Of a stretch of DNA of 10,732 nucleotides, positions 1 to 7,017 are shown piece after piece. How positions within the stretch are numbered: the stretch's first letter is position 1; each line of letters begins with the position of its first letter. The notes below the pieces were generated by a model. The model saw only the letters and a list, made by a program, of their open reading frames with translations. It was not told the DNA's origin and made no database searches. Made by a program: the position numbers and the translations under genes. Source of the DNA: Acidobacteriota bacterium (GTDB lineage Bacteria > Acidobacteriota > Terriglobia > Acidiferrales > UBA7541); the NCBI GenBank assembly GCA_003224195.1, contig QHYP01000040.1, forward strand, positions 1 through 10,732, read 5' to 3'.

Positions 1-49
1 GTCCGGCCAATGGTATTCTGTCAGGCTTTACATAGACAATTTAGGACGC

Positions 50-55
50 AAGGAG
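50..55 (+). promoter_or_regulatory. Ribosome binding site of the phosphofructokinase gene
   Basis: AAGGAG lies nine bases before the ATG at 65. It is a near-consensus Shine-Dalgarno sequence with good spacing and fixes the start codon. No convincing -35/-10 pair was found in the 64 bases available upstream, so the promoter probably lies outside the window. Confidence 0.8.
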
Positions 56-64
56 CGGATTCGG

Positions 65-1234
65 ATGTGCGCGAAGACCACCATTGGCATTCTCACCGGC
101 GGAGGCGACGTGCCGGGCTTGAACCCGGTCATCAAGTCCGTGGTCTATCGCGCCACCGAACTCGGCCGCCAAGTCATCGGCATTCGCAAGGGCTGGGAAG
201 GGCTGACGCACTTGACCGGCCCCGACGACGAGACCTACATCCGGCCGCTCACCCGCGAAAACACGCGCACCATCGACCGCAGCGGCGGCACGATCCTGCA
301 CACCTCGCGCACCAACCCCAAGCGCATCGCCTGCGCCAAGGCGCCCAAGCACATCCCCGCCACGCGCCTCAGCAAGCTCCCCTCCGACGGAAAGTATTAT
401 GACTTCACGCCCATCGTCCTCGAAAACGTGGAGCGCCTGGGCATCGGATGCCTGGTCACCATCGGAGGCGACGATACGCTCAGCTTTTCCTCCGCGTTAT
501 CCGCGGCGGGCATGCCGCTCCTCGCCATCCCCAAAACCATGGATAACGACGTTCAGGGCACGGAATACTGCGTCGGCTTTTCCACCGCGATCACGCGCGC
601 CAAAGAGCTGATCACGCGCCAGCGCACCACGCTCGGCTCGCACGAGCGCATCGGCGTGTTCCGCATTTTCGGCCGCGACTCCGGCTTTACCGCGCTGTAC
701 ACCGGCTACGTCACCTCGGCCCGCTGCCTGATCCCCGAATACCCTTTTAACTCCGATGAAATCGCAAAACTTCTCAAAGAAGACAAGCGCAGCAATCCCA
801 GCAATTATTCGCTTGTCGTCGTTTCCGAAGGTGCGGTCTGGCAGCAGCAGAAAGTCGGGGAGTACGGCGAAGCGGATGCCTACGGGCACCGCAAGAAAGT
901 GGACATCGGGCACGCCCTGGCGGAAGAGCTTAAGAAACGCACCGGGGAAGAGACGATGGTCAGCGACCTCACCTACGACCTGCGAAGCGGAGAGCCGGAC
1001 GCCATCGATCAGCTCGTGGCCATCACCTTCGCCAATCTCGCGCTCGACCTGATTCACGACGGCGTCACGGGCCGCATGGTCGCCGTGCAAAACGGCTGTT
1101 ACACGCACATAAATCTGCCCGACTCCGCGCTCGGCCCGCGCAAGGTGGACGTGGCCACGCTCTACAATACCGAACGCTATCGCCCCAACTATTCGGCCAA
1201 GCTGGGCGCGCCGCTGCTCTTGAACCGGCTCTGA
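65..1234 (+). CDS. pfp: 6-phosphofructokinase, probably pyrophosphate-dependent
   Basis: Cytoplasmic glycolytic enzyme of the PfkA fold that phosphorylates fructose 6-phosphate to the 1,6-bisphosphate. Its 389 residues carry the family motifs in order: the N-terminal GGGDVPGLN loop (residues 12-20), GGDDT (134-138), PKTMDND (156-162, with D160 as the expected catalytic base), a GRDSG substrate-binding segment (203-207) and SEG (254-256). The second D of GGDD (D137) and K157 in PKTMDND stand where ATP-dependent enzymes such as E. coli PfkA have glycines (104 and 124). Asp plus Lys at these places is the established signature of PPi-dependent phosphofructokinases, which are reversible. The usual QRGG region is replaced by LRSGEPDAID (306-315). 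The ATG at 65 is supported by AAGGAG nine bases upstream. The 3' end overlaps the convergent peptidase gene. The family call is very secure. The phosphoryl donor is inferred from two residues. Confidence 0.95.
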   Translation: MCAKTTIGILTGGGDVPGLNPVIKSVVYRATELGRQVIGIRKGWEGLTHLTGPDDETYIRPLTRENTRTIDRSGGTILHTSRTNPKRIACAKAPKHIPATRLSKLPSDGKYYDFTPIVLENVERLGIGCLVTIGGDDTLSFSSALSAAGMPLLAIPKTMDNDVQGTEYCVGFSTAITRAKELITRQRTTLGSHERIGVFRIFGRDSGFTALYTGYVTSARCLIPEYPFNSDEIAKLLKEDKRSNPSNYSLVVVSEGAVWQQQKVGEYGEADAYGHRKKVDIGHALAEELKKRTGEETMVSDLTYDLRSGEPDAIDQLVAITFANLALDLIHDGVTGRMVAVQNGCYTHINLPDSALGPRKVDVATLYNTERYRPNYSAKLGAPLLLNRL

Positions 1235-2268
1235 ACCCCGCGCTTGCGGGGGCTGCGCGGCCGAACGGAGGGCCTGGAGAACGAGTAACGATAGCGCCGC
1301 AGCAGGCTGAGGATCTGCACCGGATTGACGCGCGCCCCCTCGACGGTTAATCCCCAATGCAAGTGCGGCCCCGTAACGCGCCCTGTGGCGCCGACTTCGC
1401 CGATCAAGTCACCCCGCTTCACCACGTCTCCTTCTTTCACCTTTACCGACGAAAGGTGCCCGTAAAAGGTATAGACGCCCAGGCCATGATCGATCACCAC
1501 GGTATTCCCTGAAAAATACAACGCATCAGCCACGACGATCCGTCCGCCCTGCGCCGCATACACAGGCGTGCCCGTGGGAGCGGGGAAATCGGCGCCGCCG
1601 TGCGGCGACCCCGGCTGTCCGTTCAGCACGCGGCGGCGTCCGAAGTTGCTTGCTTGACGCGCGCCATCGAGCGGCAAGCGAAAACTTCCCTCCCAGAGCT
1701 TCACCGGCGTGACGGTTGCAAAAATCTCGCGCAGCCGCAGTCTCTCCTTTTCGGCGCGCGCGAGGTCCTCCGGGCTCGGCTGGACAAACTTGGGCTCCAC
1801 TTGCAGCCGCTCGACCGCAAAATGACCAGCCCGGACCGTCACTGCCGCGTTGCAACTCACGTCTGCGCCGTTCTCCGGCTTTGCCGTCAGTTTGAGTGCG
1901 TACCTTCCCGCTGGGTGCTCCAGGTCCACGCCGACGAGCGCGCGCCGAGCGTCCTCGCCGCCGGTTGTGTTTTGGGCCTTTGGCGCTTCGTTTGTTTCGA
2001 CTTTCGCCGGGGCCTTCGTGCCCTCCGCCTGCCAGAACGCAAGCTTCTTCTCGCCCCAATGGGCCTCCACGTCTGCCAATGAAACTTTGCTCCGCACTTC
2101 GAGCAGCAGCAAGCCACCTTGCGCGGCCACTGGCGCGCTCAGGCGAAGCTCCACGCCGTTTCCGCAGTGGGCCGTTCCTTGCGCCTTCGCCGGCGAAACA
2201 CAAAAGAGGAGACCCGCGACCCCGATCGCCGGAATCAAAGCTGCACCAATGGGAATTTCGACTCGCAT
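1189..2268 (-). CDS. Exported M23-family (LytM-type) metallopeptidase
   Basis: Predicted zinc endopeptidase that cleaves peptidoglycan cross-bridges in the periplasm, or an activator of amidases. The 359-residue protein starts with a signal peptide (hydrophobic stretch about 8-23, cleavage probably after AKA at 27-29). Next come a beta-rich domain (about 35-148) with two cysteines, C35 and C139, that could form a disulfide, and a charged linker (about 165-185). The M23 domain spans about 205-320. Zinc and catalytic residues are present: HGGAD (H223, D227), GHL (H271) and HLHWGL (H302, H304), so it should be active, unlike the degenerate EnvC/NlpD type. The ATG at 2268 is chosen because an in-frame TAG lies just upstream; the Shine-Dalgarno is weak (AGAGGA, 14 bases away). 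The last 35 or so residues form an Arg/Ser-rich tail, partly encoded antisense to the phosphofructokinase 3' end. The substrate is unknown. Confidence 0.92.
   Translation of the reverse strand: MRVEIPIGAALIPAIGVAGLLFCVSPAKAQGTAHCGNGVELRLSAPVAAQGGLLLLEVRSKVSLADVEAHWGEKKLAFWQAEGTKAPAKVETNEAPKAQNTTGGEDARRALVGVDLEHPAGRYALKLTAKPENGADVSCNAAVTVRAGHFAVERLQVEPKFVQPSPEDLARAEKERLRLREIFATVTPVKLWEGSFRLPLDGARQASNFGRRRVLNGQPGSPHGGADFPAPTGTPVYAAQGGRIVVADALYFSGNTVVIDHGLGVYTFYGHLSSVKVKEGDVVKRGDLIGEVGATGRVTGPHLHWGLTVEGARVNPVQILSLLRRYRYSFSRPSVRPRSPRKRGVQSRFKSSGAPSLAE
1236..1251 (+). terminator. Hairpin directly after the phosphofructokinase stop codon
   Basis: CCCCGC (1236-1241), a four-base loop and GCGGGG (1246-1251) form a perfect six-pair GC stem beginning one base after the TGA at 1232-1234. 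There is no T-run after it, so this is not a classical intrinsic terminator. It could slow polymerase or protect the transcript end. It also lies inside the coding sequence of the convergent peptidase gene, so the symmetry could be a coincidence of GC-rich coding DNA. Confidence 0.35.
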
Positions 2269-2451
2269 CCGTCTTGATTGTGTCCTCTATGACTATACGA
2301 CAGACTCGTTCCGCGTCGGTTCGGTTCCTCTTTGGAGAGGTGTTTCGTTTCTTACCACGCGCGTAATATTCGGCGTCCGAGATGCGTATCCGAGAAAGGA
2401 GCCCGGCGTTCATCGGCTCAACAGACAGCGGCCGCGCTCCGTTAAATCAGC
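2269..2451. other. Divergent intergenic region upstream of the peptidase gene
   Basis: This 183-base stretch separates the leftward M23 peptidase gene from the possible rightward small membrane-protein gene, and should hold any promoter for either. It contains a -10-like TATAGT on the minus strand and a small hairpin, CCTCT/AGAGG with a four-base loop, at 2327-2340. I see no tRNA, riboswitch-like fold or convincing ORF. Longer open frames crossing it have Arg-rich, low-complexity translations typical of GC-rich shadow frames. Confidence 0.6.
2292..2297 (-). promoter_or_regulatory. Candidate -10 box for the M23 peptidase gene
   Basis: On the minus strand TATAGT matches five of six bases of the sigma-70 -10 consensus and lies 23 bases before the ATG at 2268. 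The -35 region at normal spacing is poor (only GAC of TTGACA). The implied leader would be short. This is a weak, motif-only prediction. Confidence 0.22.
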
Positions 2452-2586
2452 ATGACCAAGAAACCCGCCAATTGGCTGGTGCGCGCGGTGTGGGGCGCGG
2501 TGATTTTTCTCGCCTTAATCGGAATCCTGGCGGCGGTTCACCGGGCGCTCGCGCTGTCCTTCCCCGCCCACTCCCCGGCAGACTAA
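2452..2586 (+). CDS. Possible 44-residue single-helix membrane protein
   Basis: An ATG at 2452 opens 44 codons ending in TAA at 2584-2586. The product has a basic N-terminus (MTKKPANW), one strongly hydrophobic helix at about residues 9-34 containing VIFLALIGILAAV, then a short polar tail. A hydrophobic profile this clean is unlikely for a random GC-rich frame, which usually reads Arg/Pro/Ala-rich. Against it, there is no Shine-Dalgarno before the ATG and nothing in the window supports a function. The N-terminus vaguely resembles the first helix of DUF2306-type multi-pass membrane proteins as I remember them, so it may be a remnant of a longer gene. I cannot test this here. It ends two bases before the inverted-repeat element at 2587. 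Confidence 0.4.
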   Translation: MTKKPANWLVRAVWGAVIFLALIGILAAVHRALALSFPAHSPAD

Positions 2587-2685
2587 TACCGTTCCAACTT
2601 ATTCAGCCAGATACCCGCTGCCCAAACTTCGCTGCTGTTTCATCTCTGCGGAGAACAAAATTAGTTTCAAAAAGTTGGAACGGCG
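2587..2685. repeat. Short element bounded by 12-bp perfect inverted repeats
   Basis: CCGTTCCAACTT at 2589-2600 is repeated in perfect inverted orientation at 2672-2683, 71 bases apart. The copy CTAA lies two bases outside each arm (2583-2586 and 2686-2689), as expected for a four-base target duplication around an element of about 99 bp with 14-bp imperfect ends. The interior is AT-richer than its surroundings and holds a small TCTC/GAGA hairpin (2643-2654) but no ORF. This looks like a MITE- or REP-like non-autonomous element. A long-range stem in the RNA of either converging gene is the alternative. Copy number in the genome is unknown. Confidence 0.5.
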
Positions 2686-2689
2686 CTAA

Positions 2690-2705
2690 GCGCGACTTCT
2701 CGCGC
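2690..2705 (-). terminator. GC-rich hairpin after the efflux operon
   Basis: GCGCGA (2690-2695), a four-base loop and TCGCGC (2700-2705) form a perfect six-pair stem, 22 bases beyond the stop codon of the TolC-family gene. It is followed on the minus strand by only TT, so it is not a strong intrinsic terminator. It lies between two convergent reading frames and is symmetrical, so it could act in both directions. Confidence 0.4.
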
Positions 2706-2727
2706 TCACGAAAACGGACCCCGCGAA

Positions 2728-4374
2728 TCACTTCGTCGGCTCGACGATCTGGACGTGATGATGCGTGAGCAAGTCACCGGTAGCATGGTCCACCGCAGCG
2801 ACGGCAAGTTGGTAGCCGATTTGCGCTTGAACCAGGCTCAGCTCGGCCTGCGCGAGTTCTGTCTGCGCCTCCAGCACAAAGAAGACCGTTTGCGCGCCCA
2901 ACTCGTACTTGCGCTCTTCGGCGTGAAGATTCTTTTGCGCCAGATCGAGCGCGACTTTCGCCGCCTCAACGGAGAGCTTCGCTTGCTCGAGCATGTGCAC
3001 GGCGTTGGTCACTTCGAGCGTGATGCCCTGGCGCGTCTGGCGTTCCTGGTACTGCGTGCGGCGCCGGCTGACCAAGGCGTCGCCGAGACTCGCCTCCGCC
3101 GCGTGATTTTTGATGGGGAGATTCAACAAAAGTGAGAAGCCGTAAACGGGAAAGCTGAAATGAAACGTTTGGTCAAGGCTGTCGCCGAGGCCTCCGGCGG
3201 AAACAAGCTGTGGCGGAGTGACGCTGGTATCGAACTGATTGCCGCCCAGGCCGTTGCCGGAGTAAATCAGCGAGAGGCTCAGATTCGGCTGCAGGCTGTT
3301 GTGCGCCAGGCGAACATTCATCTCATTCGCGGCAAGAAGCTCCCGCGCAGCTTCCAGCTCCGGACGATTGGCCAGCGCGCGCTCGAGAGCTGTCGCGATG
3401 TCGGTGGTCAGGAGTTCGGAGCCGGGCTCCGGCGTATCCGGCAGTTCGAGATCGAGAGCGCGAATCGCCGGATCGAGGTCGGCCCCGATGACGCGGCGGA
3501 ACTGGTCTTCGGCTTGTTTCAACGCGTACTCCGCTTGAATCGCCGCCACGCGGCGCGAAGCGACCTGGGATTCGGAGCGATAGATGTCCAACGGAGGGAG
3601 GGCGCCGAGCTCGAGCGCTTTTTTGTCGTGATCGTAGCTTTTCTGCGCGGCGTCGAGGGACTCGCGCTGCACATTGAGATTTTCGCGCGCCTGCACCACG
3701 TTCCAGTATTGCTGCACGGCAAGGAGAATGACGTCGTTGACCTCGAATTCAAAGACGGAGTGTGCCTGCCGGAGATTGCGCCGCGCAATCAGAATCGGGG
3801 CGCGATTGGGGAAAAGGCCGCGCCCGCGCAGAAGCGGCTGCGTGATGGTGAACGCCAGCGAAGTCGGAATGGACGGATTGACGAAGTTGAGCGAGCTGTT
3901 GGAGGAGAGCTTGTTGGCAATGAACAAGGTCTGAAAGTTTGTGCCCGTCTGAAACGTCTGCGAGTAGCCGAACTGCGTGCTTTGCGTCAGTGCGCTTGCA
4001 ACCGGGGCTCCGGCAAGCTGCGTGAAACTCGGAGATTTCGCCCGCTGAGTGCTGAAGCTAGAGGCAAACAAAGGATCAAACGCCTGATGGGACCGGTGGA
4101 GGCTGTTCTCCGCGGTTTCGATCTGCACATGGTCGAGACGTATATCGGTGTTGTTGGCGAGCGCCAGGCGGATGCCGTCGTCGAGAGAGACCACGAGCTT
4201 CCCGTTGACCACGTGGTCTCGAAGGCCGTCAGGCCCGGGCAGGGGCGCCGCGGGCCTCTGCCGGGCAGGAATCCCGAGAAAACGCTCGAAGCGCGTGTGC
4301 TCCTGCGACAGGGCGCGAGGAGCTAGCGAAAGGAACAGGACAGCGCAAGAACCGAGACCGCGCAGCATTTGCAT
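2728..4374 (-). CDS. TolC-family outer-membrane efflux channel
   Basis: Outer-membrane/periplasmic channel that would form the exit duct of the tripartite pump encoded upstream. The 548 residues begin with a signal peptide (hydrophobic core about 9-19, cleavage near ALS-Q, 21-24). The internally repeated outer-membrane efflux protein architecture is visible: the first repeat has ALELGALPPLDIYRSESQ (253-270), the second YELGAQTVFFVLEAQTEL (490-507). Long heptad-rich helices (about 215-295 and 430-530) and beta-strand stretches rich in aromatic residues (about 100-180 and 360-420) complete the fold. Each repeat shows the usual xLGxxxxxxxLxAQ-like helix turn. The ATG at 4374 is fixed by GGAGGT six bases upstream. 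It is the last gene of the operon, 39 bases after the permease. Its length is at the high end for the family. The exported substrate cannot be read from the sequence. Confidence 0.93.
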   Translation of the reverse strand: MQMLRGLGSCAVLFLSLAPRALSQEHTRFERFLGIPARQRPAAPLPGPDGLRDHVVNGKLVVSLDDGIRLALANNTDIRLDHVQIETAENSLHRSHQAFDPLFASSFSTQRAKSPSFTQLAGAPVASALTQSTQFGYSQTFQTGTNFQTLFIANKLSSNSSLNFVNPSIPTSLAFTITQPLLRGRGLFPNRAPILIARRNLRQAHSVFEFEVNDVILLAVQQYWNVVQARENLNVQRESLDAAQKSYDHDKKALELGALPPLDIYRSESQVASRRVAAIQAEYALKQAEDQFRRVIGADLDPAIRALDLELPDTPEPGSELLTTDIATALERALANRPELEAARELLAANEMNVRLAHNSLQPNLSLSLIYSGNGLGGNQFDTSVTPPQLVSAGGLGDSLDQTFHFSFPVYGFSLLLNLPIKNHAAEASLGDALVSRRRTQYQERQTRQGITLEVTNAVHMLEQAKLSVEAAKVALDLAQKNLHAEERKYELGAQTVFFVLEAQTELAQAELSLVQAQIGYQLAVAAVDHATGDLLTHHHVQIVEPTK

Positions 4375-4380
4375 CGTGCA

Positions 4381-4386
4381 ACCTCC
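4381..4386 (-). promoter_or_regulatory. Ribosome binding site of the TolC-family gene
   Basis: GGAGGT on the minus strand lies six bases before the ATG at 4374. It is the strongest Shine-Dalgarno sequence in the operon, consistent with the channel gene being translated independently after the 39-base gap from the permease. Confidence 0.8.
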
Positions 4387-4413
4387 GAGTGATTGGAATA
4401 TAGGCGGCAGAAG

Positions 4414-5697
4414 CTATTCGTAGCGAATGGCTTCAACCGGGTCGAGCCGTGCCGCTTTCACGGCAGGATAGATGCCGAAAACAAGACCAACGGAGATCGA
4501 AACCAGAAACGCAAGGAGGATGGAACTCACGGTAACGATGGTGGACCACCCCGCCAGCCAGGCGATCAATTGCGAGATGCCAAACCCCACCACGATGCCC
4601 AGCAGCCCGCCCGCAAAGGAGATGAGCACCGCTTCGATGACAAACTGGCGGACGATGTCCCGCTTGCGCGCTCCCACGGCGCGGCGGACTCCGATCTCGC
4701 GCGTGCGCTCGAGGATGGCGGCCAGCATGATGTTCATGATTCCGATGCCTCCGACGAGAAGGGAAATCGAGGCGATGGCTACCATGACGGTGTCGAAGAG
4801 CTGCTCCGTGCGCTTCTGCTCCGCCAGAAGTTCGGCGGGGACGATGACCGTGAAATCGCCCGCGCTACGATGCGAACCGTTCAGGATGCCGCGCACAACT
4901 TCGGCGTCCGTCGTGCTGCCGGCGGATGAGGCGAGATTCAAGTAGAGGCCGTCAATTTCATCGTGGATTTCGCTCTGGGAGTCTTCGAGGCGGAAGAGGA
5001 CGGATTGAAGCGGCGCGTACACGATGTTGTTGAGATCTTCCGGGCGCATTCCCGAGACCTCGGTTTGAGCGGCAAGCTGAGGAGAGACCACGCCGATGAC
5101 GTGGAACCACTGCTCGTTCATCTTGATGTACTGCCCAACGGCGGCGGACGCCCCGAGGAGACTATCCTTCGCCGCCGCTCCCAGGACGCAGACCGGGGAA
5201 GCCGCCTCGTCGTCCGCTGCGTCGAAGAAGCGCCCTTCCGTGAGTCGAAGGTTGGAGATGTCCAGATAGGTGGGCTCGACGCCATAGACGATCGGATTCT
5301 CCTGCTGCGGCTTGGGAATGAATTTCGCGGGCATGAAGCGTTTGCGCGGCGTGCCTTGGCGAATGTCGGATATGTTCTTCCGAATTACCTGATAGTCGTT
5401 GAGGGTAAGGCCGGGAGAGGTGCGCCGGACCTTTTGAAACTCTTGCCAATTGCTCGCTTCGCGGGCCTCCACGATCAGATTCCGCACGCCCAACTGTTCG
5501 ATGAAGGCCATAACCTTCTGCTGCGCGCCCGCTCCGATCGAGAGCATGGCCACGACGGCGGCCACGCCGAAGATCATGCCGAGCATCGTCAGCAGAGAGC
5601 GCAGTTTGTGGCTCGTCAGGTTTTCGAGGCCGAACCCGATGTCAGGCAGCCACTGTTGTGCGGTTCGCGAATGCGCTGAGAGTTCCGCGTGCATCAT
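4414..5697 (-). CDS. MacB/FtsX-type ABC transporter permease (no ATPase domain)
   Basis: Inner-membrane permease of the type VII ABC (mechanotransmission) superfamily, which drives substrate from the periplasm through a TolC channel. Its 427 residues hold a first membrane helix (about 33-57), a large periplasmic MacB-type domain (about 58-295) and the FtsX domain with three helices (about 302-328, 351-381 and 390-411). It ends with the family hallmark AARLDPVEAIRYE (415-427); GGIGIMNIML (316-325) and ERTREIGVRRAVGA (330-343) are also typical. E. coli MacB carries a fused N-terminal ATPase. Here there is none, only about 32 cytosolic residues, so a separate ATP-binding subunit is needed, and none is encoded in the window. 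The start ATG overlaps the stop of the adaptor frame as ATGA. No Shine-Dalgarno is visible, so coupling to upstream translation is likely. A second ATG follows immediately. Confidence 0.93.
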   Translation of the reverse strand: MMHAELSAHSRTAQQWLPDIGFGLENLTSHKLRSLLTMLGMIFGVAAVVAMLSIGAGAQQKVMAFIEQLGVRNLIVEAREASNWQEFQKVRRTSPGLTLNDYQVIRKNISDIRQGTPRKRFMPAKFIPKPQQENPIVYGVEPTYLDISNLRLTEGRFFDAADDEAASPVCVLGAAAKDSLLGASAAVGQYIKMNEQWFHVIGVVSPQLAAQTEVSGMRPEDLNNIVYAPLQSVLFRLEDSQSEIHDEIDGLYLNLASSAGSTTDAEVVRGILNGSHRSAGDFTVIVPAELLAEQKRTEQLFDTVMVAIASISLLVGGIGIMNIMLAAILERTREIGVRRAVGARKRDIVRQFVIEAVLISFAGGLLGIVVGFGISQLIAWLAGWSTIVTVSSILLAFLVSISVGLVFGIYPAVKAARLDPVEAIRYE

Positions 5698-7005
5698 TGG
5701 GTCTTGGAGGCGAGAGTGGGATTCGGCGCGCTGCTTTCTTTTTTCTTCGTTGCGCCTCGGCTCTCCGGATTGACCAGCGCGACGCGGGTGCCCGCAGGCA
5801 TCCCATCCACGATGGCACGGCCATCGCTGAACGCCCGCACCTTTACTTCCCGCGGTTCAAAGCCGCCGTTGTGCTCGACGTACACACGCATTTTGCCGTC
5901 TTGCTCGAAGACGGCTTCGCGCGGGATCGAAAGCGAGCCGGGAAACTTCTCGCCGGAAAGCGGTCAGCTTGGCGGAAAAACCCGGTCTGAGGCGCGGGTC
6001 GGGCTGGTCGAGATGCAGGCTGACATCAAATTTTCTCTGCGCATTATCGTCCCAAAACTGGTGATTGGACATCGCCGCGACCGTCGCAATCGTTCCGGAA
6101 AACGTATGGCCCGGCAAAGCCTCAACCTGCACCTCCGCTTTCTGACCCGCCTTCAGATTCGCGCGATCGGTCTCGCCAATTTGCGCGGCAATTTCGATCT
6201 GACCAATGTCGACGACCTCAGCCACGATGTTGCCGGGATTTGCCTGGTCGCCGACCTGAAAATCGGGAAGAGTCATGCCGCCCCAAAACATTCCCCCCGT
6301 GGAGTTGGGATTGCCCCGGACGACCACGAGTCCGTCAATCGGCGATTTCACGGTCATGTTCTGGATGTTGCGTTCGGCTTGCTGCATGGCGAGCCGCGCT
6401 TTGTTGAGCTTTTCCTTGCTGAGCGCGAGCGCCGCCTCGTTCGAGGCGGTATGGGACTTGATATCCTGCTCGAGCTGCGTAAGGGCGCGTTTAGCCTCCT
6501 CAAGCGCCAGGAGATTTTTCTGCGCGTCGATCTGGCTCAGGAGTTCGTTCTTGCTGACTTCGAGTTCGGCCTGTCGCACAGCGTATTTGGCCTTGAGCAA
6601 GGCCGTCTGGTCCTCGGCGGTCTGCACCGCCGCGTCGGCTTTCGCCTTGACGATCTCCTGTTCCGCCTGCTGGAGATCGCTGTGCGCCTGACCCTGGGAG
6701 TATTGCTGCTGGCTGGGATCGAATTCGATCACAATCTCGCTGGCGCGCACTGGGGTGCCGGTTCTGGCCAGCCGGACGATCTGCAGCGTGCCGCCCGCAA
6801 TCGCAGGGGCGGAAAGCGTGGAGGAGTGCGTGGAGCGGAGTTCGCCCGTCGCGAAGACTTTGATCTGCAGATCGCCTTGCTGAACCGCGGCAGTGGGAAT
6901 ATCGCCGTCCGCGGCGCGGACTGTGGCGCTGCGGCAACCGGGTGTCACGCCTGCAACGACGAGCGCGGCGAGAAGCGATGCGATTTCCCTGTGCCGAAGG
7001 TTCAC
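5694..7005 (-). pseudogene. HlyD/MacA-type adaptor protein 3, frameshifted near its C-terminus
   Basis: Membrane-fusion protein that would link the permease to the TolC channel. Counting from the GTG at 7005, it has a hydrophobic N-terminus (about 8-20) with C24 in TPGC, a poor lipobox. Next come a first lipoyl half (about 62-97, ending IVIEFDPS), a long coiled coil (about 100-215), the second half with SPIDGLVVV (221-229), and a beta-barrel region to about 350. At residue 349 the frame shifts: with one extra base near 5958 (in AAA, 5957-5959) the original frame stops early at 5857. The neighbouring frame continues the expected membrane-proximal domain (SLSIPREAVFEQDGK and onward) to a TGA at 5694-5696 that overlaps the permease start as ATGA. 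Repaired length would be about 436 residues, like its two paralogues. Either a real mutation or an assembly error. Confidence 0.85.
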
Positions 7006-7012
7006 TTGTATT

Positions 7013-7017
7013 TCCTT
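7013..7017 (-). promoter_or_regulatory. Ribosome binding site that sets the adaptor 3 start
   Basis: AAGGA on the minus strand lies seven bases before the GTG at 7005 and overlaps the TAA stop of adaptor 2 (7016-7018). This favours the GTG over the longer in-frame start at 7149. The extra 48 residues from that start would be a basic, low-complexity extension antisense-like to nothing known and wholly inside adaptor 2. Confidence 0.7.

Noticed and set aside
27..32. TTTACA as a -35 box of the phosphofructokinase gene
   Set aside because: The matching -10 position falls on the AAGGAG ribosome site, so transcription could not start sensibly from it.
497..1357. Minus-strand open frame of 286 codons opposite the phosphofructokinase gene
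   Set aside because: It covers the PFK active-site codons in antisense and has no recognisable motifs; a shadow frame.
2327..2340. CCTCT/AGAGG hairpin as a terminator
   Set aside because: No gene on either strand ends just before it, and a five-pair stem is common by chance. It is mentioned only as part of the intergenic region.
1526..2413. Second minus-strand frame of 295 codons across the peptidase gene
   Set aside because: It is an alternative frame of the same strand with Arg/Gly-rich translation. The M23 motifs, signal peptide and stop lie in the other frame.
3160..4326. Plus-strand open frame of 388 codons opposite the TolC-family gene
   Set aside because: The opposite strand has a signal peptide, both family repeats and a strong ribosome site. 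The plus-strand translation is low-complexity and unlike any family I know.
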